DNA of 64,000 nucleotides from Clostridia bacterium (GTDB lineage Bacteria > Bacillota > Clostridia > Peptostreptococcales > JAAYPU01): the NCBI GenBank assembly GCA_016278615.1, contig JADQBM010000042.1, forward strand, positions 1 through 64,000, given 5' to 3'. Made by a program: the position numbers and the translations under genes. Every line of letters begins with the position of its first letter. The first letter of the stretch is position 1. Under the pieces are notes generated by a model. That model did no database searches, had not been told where the DNA came from, and was given only the letters and a program-made list of their open reading frames with translations. Below are positions 52,852 through 60,799 of this stretch, piece after piece.

Positions 52852-54125
52852 TGGACAGATACATAGTAGAAGAACAAATACTCGGGTGCTTACTAAATAA
52901 TAAAGGATTAACATATATAGACATTTTATCAGAAAAAGACTTTATACATACAGCGGTGATATACAAAGCTATTCGCCAAGTTTATTCAGAAAAAAAATAT
53001 ATCAATCCGGTATTGGTATCGCAAGAAGCAAACATGGACTTATCGACACTTAGAACCATGATGAACAATGCTTTTTCTGATACAGCCTTTGAATCAAATA
53101 TTACAGCTCTAAAAGATGAAACTGCAAAACTTGAATATAAAGACATACTGAATCAGGCCATTAAGACAGAATCTAAAGATATATATTCAGCAGCAGAAAA
53201 AACAATTGAAAAATTAAAGAAAATAGCTCCTTTTTCATCCGGTAATGAGACTATATCTCTTACTGATGCTTGGTATCAACTTGAAGATTTTATTAACAAT
53301 AAAGCCAAAAACAAGGGCAATGAATTACATACATCAATACCTACACTTAATAGAATAACAGGAGGCTTTCAACCCGGACAAACTATCACAATTGCAGCAA
53401 GACCGGGTGTCGGAAAGTCAGCTTTTGCCCTACAGCTTTCCAGAGATATTGCAAGAAAAGATAAGAAAGTGTTATTCATAAGCCTTGAAATGACCTCAGA
53501 AGAAATCATGATGAGAATTGTAAGTAATCAGACAAATATACCAACGGTTGACCTTATAAATGCAAATTTAAAAGACAATGATTGGGGAAAAATTGGCACT
53601 GTTTTAGACACAGCAAGCCAAGAAAAAAGCTTAATCATTAACACAAGCTACAGAACTGTTAAGCAAATAAGAAGAGCAATAATAACTGAAAGTCCTGACC
53701 TAATAGTAATTGACTATCTGAACTTAATGAAATCGGATGGAGAATCAGAAAGAATACGGATCACGAACCTTACAAGAGAATTAAAGCAATTAGCCATTGA
53801 ATTTAAGATACCAATAATACAAATTGCTCAATTAAATAGAGATTCAGAAAACCGATTCCCTACTCTTTCGGATTTAAAGGAAAGTGGAAGCATTGAGGAA
53901 GATAGTAATATTTGCATGATGCTATACGAGGTTAAAGATGAAAAAGCACTTCAAGACAATGTTCCAAAAAGTTTATGTGATGAGTTGCATTATAAAAGCA
54001 TTATATCAAAAGGTAATAAGCTTATAATCCTGAGTGTGCAAAAGAACAGAAATGGTCAACTTAAAAATATACCTTTAATCTTTCATCCACAGCAGTACAA
54101 GTTTATTGAAATTCAAAGGAATTAA
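52851..54125 (+). CDS. DnaB-type replicative helicase
   Basis: 424 residues. DnaB N-terminal domain (EEQILGCLLNNKGLTYIDIL) and RecA-like helicase core with Walker A ARPGVGKSAFAL (about 181-192), FISLEMTSEEIMMRI, Walker B LIVIDYLNLM and QIAQLNRDSENR (Arg-finger region). 5'-3' DNA unwinding at the element's fork. Smaller than chromosomal DnaB and translated directly after the initiator, as in phage and plasmid replication modules. Confidence 0.93.
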   Translation: MDRYIVEEQILGCLLNNKGLTYIDILSEKDFIHTAVIYKAIRQVYSEKKYINPVLVSQEANMDLSTLRTMMNNAFSDTAFESNITALKDETAKLEYKDILNQAIKTESKDIYSAAEKTIEKLKKIAPFSSGNETISLTDAWYQLEDFINNKAKNKGNELHTSIPTLNRITGGFQPGQTITIAARPGVGKSAFALQLSRDIARKDKKVLFISLEMTSEEIMMRIVSNQTNIPTVDLINANLKDNDWGKIGTVLDTASQEKSLIINTSYRTVKQIRRAIITESPDLIVIDYLNLMKSDGESERIRITNLTRELKQLAIEFKIPIIQIAQLNRDSENRFPTLSDLKESGSIEEDSNICMMLYEVKDEKALQDNVPKSLCDELHYKSIISKGNKLIILSVQKNRNGQLKNIPLIFHPQQYKFIEIQRN

Positions 54126-54128
54126 GCA

Positions 54129-54338
54129 ATGAATTTTATTGAATTTATGGAAATAGATAATAACTTAGATGCCATATATCAAACTTCTATTTTAATCAAC
54201 AGCTTAAACTTAAGCCCTAAAAAACTCGACATAATCGGAGATGTTTTTAAGCAAAAAATTGAGCAGCAGTACCAAGACAAGGCGATAATCAATTATTTAA
54301 ATAGTGAAATACAAACTACTTTGAAAGGAGGACCGTAA
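54129..54338 (+). CDS. Hypothetical protein, 69 residues
   Basis: Starts four bases after the helicase stop (MNFIEFMEIDNNLDAIYQTS) and ends next to the following small gene. Acidic and helical, with no known domain. The weak start site and tight spacing suggest coupled translation within the replication operon. Confidence 0.6.
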   Translation: MNFIEFMEIDNNLDAIYQTSILINSLNLSPKKLDIIGDVFKQKIEQQYQDKAIINYLNSEIQTTLKGGP

Positions 54339-54476
54339 ATGACTGAAAAAGACATGAGAGTTGAACTTGAAAAACTTTCAAAAGAAGAACTTATAAATCA
54401 ACTGTGTATAAGAAACCAAACCATTCAAAAGCTTACCAAAGAAATAGATAAATTTGAATCTAAAAATAAAAATTAA
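54339..54476 (+). CDS. Small coiled-coil protein, 45 residues
   Basis: MTEKDMRVELEKLSKEELIN onward, Lys/Glu-rich, ending ESKNKN. AAAGGAGGACCGTAA precedes the ATG, which abuts the previous stop. The heptad-like pattern suggests a short coiled coil. No known family. Confidence 0.6.
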   Translation: MTEKDMRVELEKLSKEELINQLCIRNQTIQKLTKEIDKFESKNKN

Positions 54477-54498
54477 AAATTAAAAGGAGAAAAAAACA

Positions 54499-54996
54499 AT
54501 GAGTAATAAGATTATAAACCTAAAAGAAAGAGTTAAGGAAATGATGACTAATGAAGGAATAGGTACAAGAGATATTGAGGAAGCAATAAAACTAATACAT
54601 AAAGAAGCTGTTAGATTTTCAGATATGCCAAGAAATGAGCAAATAGACTGCTTTATTAATAAATTAAGCAGTCATGAATTTGAGGAAGAAATTGCGGATA
54701 TGCTCTCTACATTAACAGCTTATAACTCTGAAACATATAAGAGCAAATATTGTGAAGAAAACTATTTTGAACATACCTCAGATACATTAAGAAACCTTCT
54801 AAATGGAGACATTCTAGATGCAGATGATCCAGAAGAAGAAAAAGCATGGAATTTAATATTAGATGTATTAGGAGAAAGCACTATCTTTAAATGTATCGAT
54901 GATGATGATTACAGAAATGAATATCTAAGATTAACACTTGACATAAGAGAAAAAACTGAGTCAATGCTACAAGAAGTTGTAAAGAAAATGGCATAA
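54499..54996 (+). CDS. Hypothetical acidic protein
   Basis: 165 residues, strongly acidic and helical (DADDPEEEKAWN, DDDDYRNEYLRL). No domain recognised. AAAGGAGAAAAAAACA precedes the ATG. Position after the helicase fits a phage-type early accessory protein. Confidence 0.6.
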   Translation: MSNKIINLKERVKEMMTNEGIGTRDIEEAIKLIHKEAVRFSDMPRNEQIDCFINKLSSHEFEEEIADMLSTLTAYNSETYKSKYCEENYFEHTSDTLRNLLNGDILDADDPEEEKAWNLILDVLGESTIFKCIDDDDYRNEYLRLTLDIREKTESMLQEVVKKMA

Positions 54997-55002
54997 AAAA
55001 AG

Positions 55003-55052
55003 ACCCTTCCAGGTCCAACTCTTAATAACAATATAACATGATTTGGGAGGGT
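55003..55052 (+). promoter_or_regulatory. Hairpin that can hide the sigma-like gene's ribosome site
   Basis: ACCCTTCC (55003-55010) can pair with GGGAGGGT (55045-55052), which is the Shine-Dalgarno region of the next gene. The pairing would reduce translation of the sigma-like factor until it is opened. Confidence 0.5.
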
Positions 55053-55058
55053 TAGCAA

Positions 55059-55715
55059 GTGAATAGTGAAGATACAAAAAAAGGTATGTACGAAAGACAC
55101 TACCGCGCCATATACCAAATATGCTGGAAGGTCTTAAATAGCCGATATAGCGTTGATATTGATGATTTATTACAAGAGGCTTACTTGATTATAAAGCTTA
55201 AATTTGAACCTTCATTTGACGCTGAAAGAGGCTGTTCAGAAGTTGGATTTTTATTCAAATACCTTCCCTACCATCTTAGAAGATATCAAAAACAATTTAA
55301 GATATGTGATAGTTTGAATAAGCCTCTGCCGGATTATGAGGATGTTGAATTAATGGATGTTTTGCAAGATGAATCTGTAAATATAGAAGGCATGGTTACA
55401 AATAAAGTATTTGATAGCCAGTTACAAAAGACAGTTCATAAAGAAATATCTACCCTTCCGGAAGTCGAACAAGAAATATTAAAACAAAGATACTTTCATA
55501 AAAATACACTCAAAGAAACAGCTGCAGAAATAGGAATTAATTTAAGTGAACGAGTAAGGTGTATTCAAGCAAGAGCAGAAAGGAGATTAAGATCACGTGC
55601 AAGCTTAATTAAGCTTAAAAATGAAATACTTGAAAATAGAGCGTACAGACATGTTACACTAAAAGAATTTAAATATACACGTACAAGTGCAGTAGAGAAA
55701 GCATTGCATTTATAA
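55059..55715 (+). CDS. Sigma-70-like transcription factor of the element
   Basis: 218 residues. A region-2-like start (YRAIYQICWKVLNSRYSVD, DIDDLLQEAYLIIKLKFEP) and a region-4-like end (LPEVEQEILKQRYFHKNTL, KETAAEIGINLSERV, RARAERRLR-type helix) fit a small sigma-70 family factor, probably directing late genes of the element. GTG start, site GGGAGGG at 55045-55051, which an upstream sequence can sequester. Confidence 0.78.
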   Translation: MNSEDTKKGMYERHYRAIYQICWKVLNSRYSVDIDDLLQEAYLIIKLKFEPSFDAERGCSEVGFLFKYLPYHLRRYQKQFKICDSLNKPLPDYEDVELMDVLQDESVNIEGMVTNKVFDSQLQKTVHKEISTLPEVEQEILKQRYFHKNTLKETAAEIGINLSERVRCIQARAERRLRSRASLIKLKNEILENRAYRHVTLKEFKYTRTSAVEKALHL

Positions 55716-55729
55716 ACAGGAGGTAAAAC

Positions 55730-56263
55730 ATGAGAGGAAAGAAAACTACCGAAGAAAAGAAAGAAGAAGTAAAGGCATTACTATATATAAATCCTTATAT
55801 ATCACAAAGAGAAATATCAAGGAAAACTGATATACCTTTGACTACGGTTCATGAAATACAAAAGAAAGTTGTGAATACTGATGAATTTGAACAATTGCGA
55901 ACACAGAAAAAGCAAGAGTTTATAGATAAAGCTTGGAATGTAGTCCAGAAAGCCTTAGATTTAACAGAAAAGAGGTTCGATAAGGCATTAGAGAATGAAG
56001 CAGAATTTGACCTATTATTGGACAAAATAGGCGATTCAGACATGACACTTAAAGAAAAGTCTGCTCTTGTTAGTAAACTTAAAGCCATTGAAATGACTAA
56101 TATCCGTGATATAGCTATCACTTTAGGCACGATTTATGACAAACAAGCCTTAGCATCAGGTGAGCCAATTACTATATCAGAACATACAGAACCAACTCCA
56201 ATGTTAATCGAAGAATTAGAAACAAAGATGAAACAACTTAGACAATTAATATCAAAACAGTAA
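55730..56263 (+). CDS. Helix-turn-helix protein, possible small-terminase-like
   Basis: 177 residues. An N-terminal helix-turn-helix (NPYISQREISRKTDIPLTTV) is followed by helical segments (FIDKAWNVVQKALDLTEKRF) and the closing NIRDIAITLGTIYDKQALASG. Similar proteins precede phage terminase genes and are sometimes annotated as small terminase, but no large terminase follows here. GGAGGTAAAAC precedes the ATG. Transcriptional regulation is the alternative. Confidence 0.6.
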   Translation: MRGKKTTEEKKEEVKALLYINPYISQREISRKTDIPLTTVHEIQKKVVNTDEFEQLRTQKKQEFIDKAWNVVQKALDLTEKRFDKALENEAEFDLLLDKIGDSDMTLKEKSALVSKLKAIEMTNIRDIAITLGTIYDKQALASGEPITISEHTEPTPMLIEELETKMKQLRQLISKQ

Positions 56264-56295
56264 CTATTCCCATATTGCACTTTGTGGGAATAGTT
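56262..56295 (+). terminator. Hairpin after the helix-turn-helix gene
   Basis: Perfect AACTATTCCCA (56262-56272) / TGGGAATAGTT (56285-56295) stem overlapping the stop codon. No T-tract, so a weak terminator at best. Confidence 0.55.
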
Positions 56296-56443
56296 GTATA
56301 ACAATATAGTAATTGCAATACTTATAGGATTTGTAAAAAAATAACCAATTCATTTTTATGCATGGGCATGCACAATATACGCTGTTATACAGTAGTTATG
56401 CATTATTTTATACAGAGTTCATGTAGTTTTTTCAGCACAAGCA

Positions 56444-56488
56444 GGGGGGAGGGTACACCCCTATGCCTGTTATCGATGGGGGTGGGGG
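56444..56488 (+). other. G-rich island upstream of the radical SAM gene
   Basis: Four G runs, 6 (56444-56449), 3 (56451-56453), 5 (56478-56482) and 5 (56484-56488), within a very AT-rich region. It lies in the nearly 300-base gap after the possible small-terminase gene. It could fold as a G-quadruplex or be part of a packaging site (speculative). A GCATGGGCATGC palindrome lies upstream, at about 56360. Confidence 0.6.
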
Positions 56489-56560
56489 TATATATATAAC
56501 TACCACACATACACCGCAGATAACAAAAAGCCCTTATAAAGAAAAAAGAGGTGAGAATAT

Positions 56561-58120
56561 TTGAAAAATATATTATTACTATCCGTAGAAGATGAAGAAA
56601 ATAGTATCTGTATTAACACATATAAAGATGCCGCGACCCTTACATTAACAGCATATCTAAAGGAAAAAGGACATAATGTAAAAATAATTGATGAAGATAT
56701 CAAAGACATAGACTATACAGACATAGAGAAGTTCAAGCCTGATGTAATAGGAATACATGGTTACATAGAATCTTTATTTAATAAAGCATTGCCAGAAATT
56801 AAAAAGAACAACCCTAATACATATATCTGTATGGGATTAGGACAACCTGATTCAAACATTAAAGAAATATTGAAGAAGTATCCTATAATCGACTTTGCTG
56901 TATATAATGAGGCTGAATTAACCTGGCATAATCTTTTAAAATGTTTGAAAGATAATAAGAGTCTTGAAAATGTTAAAGGCCTCATATATAGAAAAAATGA
57001 TGACTTCATTACTACTGAACCTGAAGAATTATTAGATGTTAATACATTGCCATTTATAGCCTTTAATCAAGACCACAAAAAAAGAACATTAAACATACAA
57101 ACTTCAAGAGGCTGCACGAATCATTGTTCCTTTTGTACCATGCGGTCACAACAAAGAAAATATCGGATGAAGGATGTTAAAAGAACCGTTGATGAAATAG
57201 AATACTTTGTCAGAGAACATAACAAAACAAAAGTTCATTTTTCAGATTATAGTTTTGAAGATCCTAATAAGAATAGATTAAAAGCCTTACTACAGGAAAT
57301 AATCAACAGAGACCTTAACATTATGATGTCAGGTAATTTCAGGCCAAACTTTATTAAGAAGTTAGACGCTGAATTATTAGACTTATTATTAAAAGCAGGA
57401 TTTACAATGGCTTTTGTGGGAGTTGAAGCAGCCAATGAAGAAGATTTATTGCTTTATAATAAGCAATCTACTGTTCAAGATGCTCATAAAATTATAAATG
57501 CTTTTAAATGGTCGGGTATCTATACAAAAATTGGATTTATTAATTTTAATCCGTACTCTACTTTAGACAGCTTGAAGAAAAATATTGATTTTCTTGATTG
57601 GTACGGATTTGCAAACTTTTTGAATGTTAAATCTACACTAGGGATAATTAAAGAGACTCCTATATATAATTCTATCGAAAAGGAGTTGATGACTATAGAT
57701 GATTTAGGTAGAATAACCTTTAAATTCAAGAATCCAGAGGTTGCTAAAGTATATGAATTTGTAAATTGCTATTTTAACTACCTTAAAAATGAAAAAGTTA
57801 TCCAAGACTATGAGGAAGAATTCAGGGATATATTAAATATTTATGAGTTAAGTCTTAAGTTAAAAAGAAGAGGAGATATGGAACCTTCATCATGCGCTTT
57901 AGACTATTACCATCAAATCAAACACATGTCTGATGCCATGAGTCACTATATAGCAAGTTGGTTTAAAAAACTCATAGATTTAGCTGATAAAGGTTTTAAT
58001 GAGAAAGAAGCGCAATTAATATCTATTACTACATTAAGCTCTGACTTCATCCAGGAGACCACAGAAATAATGAGAGAGAAAAGAAAAAGATTTAATAAGA
58101 CATTTGGTATAGAGGATTAA
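56561..58120 (+). CDS. Cobalamin-binding-type radical SAM enzyme
   Basis: 519 residues. An N-terminal B12-binding-type Rossmann domain (about 1-135; TLTAYLKEKGHNVKIIDEDI, FKPDVIGIHGY) lacks the D-x-H-x-x-G motif. The radical SAM barrel starts RGCTNHCSFC (Cys triplet C-x3-C-x2-C) and has FVGVEAANEEDL. The C-terminal 130 residues are helical and unfamiliar. Class-B-type radical SAM enzymes of this layout methylate or rearrange substrates; target unknown and no precursor peptide is evident nearby. The TTG start follows AGAGGTGAG. Cargo of the mobile element. Confidence 0.88.
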   Translation: MKNILLLSVEDEENSICINTYKDAATLTLTAYLKEKGHNVKIIDEDIKDIDYTDIEKFKPDVIGIHGYIESLFNKALPEIKKNNPNTYICMGLGQPDSNIKEILKKYPIIDFAVYNEAELTWHNLLKCLKDNKSLENVKGLIYRKNDDFITTEPEELLDVNTLPFIAFNQDHKKRTLNIQTSRGCTNHCSFCTMRSQQRKYRMKDVKRTVDEIEYFVREHNKTKVHFSDYSFEDPNKNRLKALLQEIINRDLNIMMSGNFRPNFIKKLDAELLDLLLKAGFTMAFVGVEAANEEDLLLYNKQSTVQDAHKIINAFKWSGIYTKIGFINFNPYSTLDSLKKNIDFLDWYGFANFLNVKSTLGIIKETPIYNSIEKELMTIDDLGRITFKFKNPEVAKVYEFVNCYFNYLKNEKVIQDYEEEFRDILNIYELSLKLKRRGDMEPSSCALDYYHQIKHMSDAMSHYIASWFKKLIDLADKGFNEKEAQLISITTLSSDFIQETTEIMREKRKRFNKTFGIED

Positions 58121-58204
58121 GGTCGGATTTAATATCTGATAACTTATAATCTTGTATTAAATTGTCCTCGTCAATAATGGCGAACCCCTCATAATCTTCT
58201 TTTT

Positions 58205-58285
58205 AAATAAGAACAGTGATTGCTCAGACTATTCATGGATATCCTCTCATCTTGTGAGCCTGTCGGAGAACGCACGTTCTTATTT
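58205..58285 (+). ncRNA. Candidate structured RNA after the radical SAM gene
   Basis: Outer stem AAATAAGAAC (58205-58214) / GTTCTTATTT (58276-58285), then inward GTG/CAC, an ATTG/AACG internal loop, CTC-A-GAC / GTC-G-GAG, and an apical part with CTCA / TGAG. A T-rich tail follows (TCTTATTC). The remaining 250 bases up to the next gene show no ORF. Could be a terminator-like element or a functional RNA; class unknown. Confidence 0.45.
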
Positions 58286-58535
58286 TCTTATTCAAGTGGT
58301 GTATTTATATTCTCAACTATATAAAAATGAATATAGCGAGAATTAGAGCCTTGTTATGGTTATTCGACGAGTGACTAAGTACGTATAATGAAAAAGTGAA
58401 AAAAATAAGCAAACAATACAAAACTATTGTCAAGATATCATATTTTTAATACATAAATAAGCTAACTTAGTTCTGAACTGAATAAAGGATTTTCTCAGTA
58501 TATGACGAATTAGGAATTAAAAGGTGGTGTAAGCT

Positions 58536-58883
58536 GTGAATACTGATAATAGTAGAACGGAAAAAATTATTTGTCCGGAGTGTGACCACATATTTGAAAT
58601 TAAAGAATATCAACCTGTATGGAGTTTTTCTGATGAAGGTATAAAAATACAAAAGGCTATTAACCGTGTAAATTTATGGCACAAGATAAATGATTCGATA
58701 TTCTTTATTTTGGGAACAATCATACTAGCGTTTTTTGTTCTAATAGACCAAAAATTAGGAGGAATTGTATATTTGTTAAGTATTGCAATAAGGGCATCAG
58801 GTATATTTTATTTATATAAATTGGAAAATAAATTTTTAAAGAAAGTATTGAGAAAAGTATATCCAATAGCTTTTAATTCATAA
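58536..58883 (+). CDS. Small membrane protein with a CPEC motif
   Basis: 115 residues. Near the N-terminus IICPECDHIF gives a single C-x2-C, half of a zinc ribbon. Two hydrophobic segments follow (FFILGTIILAFFVLI and IVYLLSIAIRASGIFYL). No family recognised. GTG start with AAAGGTGGTG upstream. Stands alone between two structured non-coding regions. Confidence 0.65.
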   Translation: MNTDNSRTEKIICPECDHIFEIKEYQPVWSFSDEGIKIQKAINRVNLWHKINDSIFFILGTIILAFFVLIDQKLGGIVYLLSIAIRASGIFYLYKLENKFLKKVLRKVYPIAFNS

Positions 58884-58953
58884 TTTCACATAATACAATA
58901 TAAAGTTCGCAGTAAAGAATAATCATTATACGGTTATCAGAAACCCTAAAAAT

Positions 58954-59050
58954 ATGGATAGCTTCATTAACATTCGTCATTTAGTACGAATGGAGTAAAA
59001 ATGTTATCCATGAGCCTTCAAGGGTATGAAGGTGCTCCGAAAGGGAGAAA
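58954..59050 (+). ncRNA. Candidate structured RNA
   Basis: ATGGATA (58954-58960) pairs with TATCCAT (59005-59011) around an inner ATTCGT / ACGAAT hairpin (58972-58991). It is followed directly by GAGC-CTTCA / TGAAG-GCTC (59012-59037) and a CTCC-GAAA-GGGAG tetraloop hairpin. No ORF covers it. The 270-base gap between flanking genes ends at a bidirectional terminator (59142-59157). Class unknown. Confidence 0.4.
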
Positions 59051-59141
59051 AAAATATAGAGATTGCTGTAACAGCTTTGATGTTAAAGTTAAAATAAAGT
59101 ACAAAAACAATCGTGAAGATCATTTTATTTAATATAAAAAA

Positions 59142-59166
59142 GACACATAAAAGTGTCATTTTTTTT
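59142..59166. terminator. Bidirectional terminator
   Basis: GACAC / GTGTC stem (59142-59157) with A-run before and T-run after; the T-run doubles as the last Lys codons of the minus-strand repressor. Serves that gene and any plus-strand RNA. Confidence 0.7.
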
Positions 59167-59368
59167 TAGGAATCCACTCTATGTTATAGCCTATAATTTC
59201 GGCTATTTCTAAGGCTTCTCGGTATTTTATAGTTCCCCTAGAAAGCTTTGCGCTTAGGTTTTGAACTGAATCTTGCCGATTGTATTTTTCGTTAAGAGAT
59301 TTAACTATGTCACTCATAGTCCAACCTGATTTTACTATTATTGCTTTAATATCATCTTTAATAGTCAT
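59156..59368 (-). CDS. Small XRE-type repressor
   Basis: 70 residues, almost all helix-turn-helix: IVKSGWTMSDIVKSLNEKYN, then QNLSAKLSRGTIKYREALEI. Small phage-type DNA-binding protein of a common clostridial mobile-element group. GGAGGTGATTATAAA precedes the ATG. Divergent from 59543 with operator-like repeats and a promoter pair between them, so it most likely controls both genes. Confidence 0.8.
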   Translation of the reverse strand: MTIKDDIKAIIVKSGWTMSDIVKSLNEKYNRQDSVQNLSAKLSRGTIKYREALEIAEIIGYNIEWIPKKK

Positions 59369-59389
59369 TTTATAATCACCTCCGAGAAT

Positions 59390-59418
59390 ATTATATAATG
59401 ATATTTGTTATTATTCAA
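59390..59418 (-). promoter_or_regulatory. Promoter of the small repressor
   Basis: On the minus strand TTGAAT (59413-59418) and TATAAT (59390-59395) with a 17-base spacer. Confidence 0.8.
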
Positions 59419-59421
59419 TCT

Positions 59422-59525
59422 TAAAGTTAAATATTTAATTCTAAAATTAAATTATTACTTGACTAATTGAATGATTAATCCTATAATTAAACTATGGAGT
59501 TGAATTTTTAACCGTATAGTTAAAT
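59422..59525. promoter_or_regulatory. Operator-like repeats between divergent promoters
   Basis: TAAAGTTAAA (59422), TAAAATTAAA (59442), degenerate ACTAATTGAA (59462), TATAATTAAA (59482) and TATAGTTAAA (59515). The first four are exactly 20 bases apart, two helical turns, and overlap both promoters. Probable binding sites of the 70-residue repressor. Confidence 0.7.
59459..59487 (+). promoter_or_regulatory. Promoter of the gene at 59543
   Basis: TTGACT (59459-59464) and TATAAT (59482-59487) with a 17-base spacer; one repeat copy overlaps each box. Confidence 0.82.
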
Positions 59526-59542
59526 TTAAGGGAGGGATTTAA

Positions 59543-59842
59543 ATGAAAGAATCTAAAAAGACGAGCTTGTTTAATATTACAGACGAAATTTGTAACATGG
59601 AAACAGATATTGAAAAAATAAGAGTGCTAATGAAGGAATTAGAATTAGAACATTTTAGCATTTCCGGCATTGAAAAAGGCATGAATTATCTTAAGGATTT
59701 TGATAGTCCATTAGTGAAATTAGTATGGGAATATGATAGTCATTGTACTATGTTTCGGATCATGGAAGATTACGTATATTCTATTTATGACCAGATTAAT
59801 GGACTAAGAAAAGAATTGGAGGGGGCGTTAAAATCATGTTAG
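59543..59842 (+). CDS. Hypothetical protein under repressor control
   Basis: 99 residues, helical, no known domain (ITDEICNMETDIEKIRVLM, YSIYDQINGLRKELEGAL). GGGAGGGATTTAA precedes the ATG. Its promoter is covered by operator repeats. It overlaps the next small gene by 7 bases. May be the inducible output of the small switch. Confidence 0.65.
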   Translation: MKESKKTSLFNITDEICNMETDIEKIRVLMKELELEHFSISGIEKGMNYLKDFDSPLVKLVWEYDSHCTMFRIMEDYVYSIYDQINGLRKELEGALKSC

Positions 59843-59934
59843 TAAATAAATGGATTCAAAAGTATATTGAGCTGCTCAATCACTTATCAGAAGAAGAACT
59901 GGAAGATGTGTTGAATATTATTAAAAGAAGGTAG
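59836..59934 (+). CDS. Very small protein, 32 residues
   Basis: MLVNKWIQKYIELLNHLSEE continuing to IIKRR; a single predicted helix with acidic centre. ATG lies inside the end of the upstream gene, with GGAGGGGGCG just before. Coupled translation is likely. Function unknown. Confidence 0.55.
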   Translation: MLVNKWIQKYIELLNHLSEEELEDVLNIIKRR

Positions 59935-60430
59935 ATTAGATTAAACCTAGGGGGTGTGTATGCTATGCATCCCCTTATCTTTCGGACAAAAATGTACAAA
60001 ACTTTATTTTCCAACGGGTAGAAGTAACGAAGGAATATTTCCCTTGGTTAAAGTGTCGGAAGAGAAAATCACCTTCCCTTTTTTTATTTTTATCCGGGAC
60101 ATCAATATATATCACAATATGGATTCTGAGGTCAGAAACACTGTACAGTTCTTTATTTCCTAAATGAAACTCGGTCAAGCCATAGTTACCCCTTACCCTG
60201 ATATATAAAAAATTTATTAGTTAGATTAGAGGGTGTTTTTACCGAAGGGAATTTTCCCTTGAGTGAATCGGAAATTGGATTGAGTAACTTTCAGACCAAT
60301 GTAAGACCGAAAGTATGTTCAGTAAATTAACCGAACAGATTTGTACTCCATAAATTTAGACACAGGATTGCGTTTCAAACGTAACCCTTTTAAACTTAAA
60401 GAAAAAATGAAATTTATGGAGGTATGAAAA
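59935..60430. other. Gene-poor stretch with palindromic repeats
   Basis: A GC-richer hairpin at about 59950-59974 (GGGG-GTGTAT / ATGCAT-CCCC) may terminate the small operon. Two related palindromes CGAAGGAATATTTCCCTTG (about 60028) and CGAAGGGAATTTTCCCTTG (about 60243) are each followed some bases later by TCGGAA. Short ORFs on both strands here look accidental. Confidence 0.45.
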
Positions 60431-60772
60431 ATGAATAACACAAAGGAAGTAAACGAAAGAATATTAAAAATTACAGAAGAACTAAAAATGATAATGTTAA
60501 AAACCACAGAATTAGAAAGCCAAGAAAAAACTCAACAAAAAGAAAGGATTAAAAAATTAGAAAAACAACTACAGCCGCAACCACAGCCGCAACCACAGCC
60601 ATGTCAATTATTAACACTTTATGAAGTATGCGACATTCTAAGAGTCAAAAGATGGACAATCTATAAGCTAGTTGAAAGCGGAAAGCTTAAAGGCTACAAG
60701 ATGGGCAAAGAGTATAGATTCAAGAAAGAAGATGTAGATGCCTATTTTGAAAGTAATCTGATTAAGTATTAA
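60431..60772 (+). CDS. Excisionase-like helix-turn-helix protein
   Basis: 113 residues. A basic coiled-coil start, a Gln-Pro run (PQPQPQPQP, from tandem 12-base units), then a MerR-like excisionase domain: LTLYEVCDILRVKRWTIYKL, SGKLKGYKMGKEYRFKKEDV. This domain is typical of DNA-binding excisionases and plasmid regulators. Possible partner of the integrase at 49.9 kb, though it is 9 kb away. GGAGGTATGAAAA precedes the ATG. Confidence 0.8.
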   Translation: MNNTKEVNERILKITEELKMIMLKTTELESQEKTQQKERIKKLEKQLQPQPQPQPQPCQLLTLYEVCDILRVKRWTIYKLVESGKLKGYKMGKEYRFKKEDVDAYFESNLIKY

Positions 60773-60799
60773 CCAATGCTAAATATGAGGGTATTATTT

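Noticed and set aside
58122-58192. Open minus-strand stretch of about 36 codons opposite the end of the radical SAM gene
   Set aside because: It has a protein-like composition but no start codon, and an in-frame TAA lies directly upstream; chance opening opposite a coding end is more likely.
59954-60178. Overlapping short ORFs on both strands
   Set aside because: Neither has a good ribosome site or a recognisable sequence; both cover the palindromic repeats.
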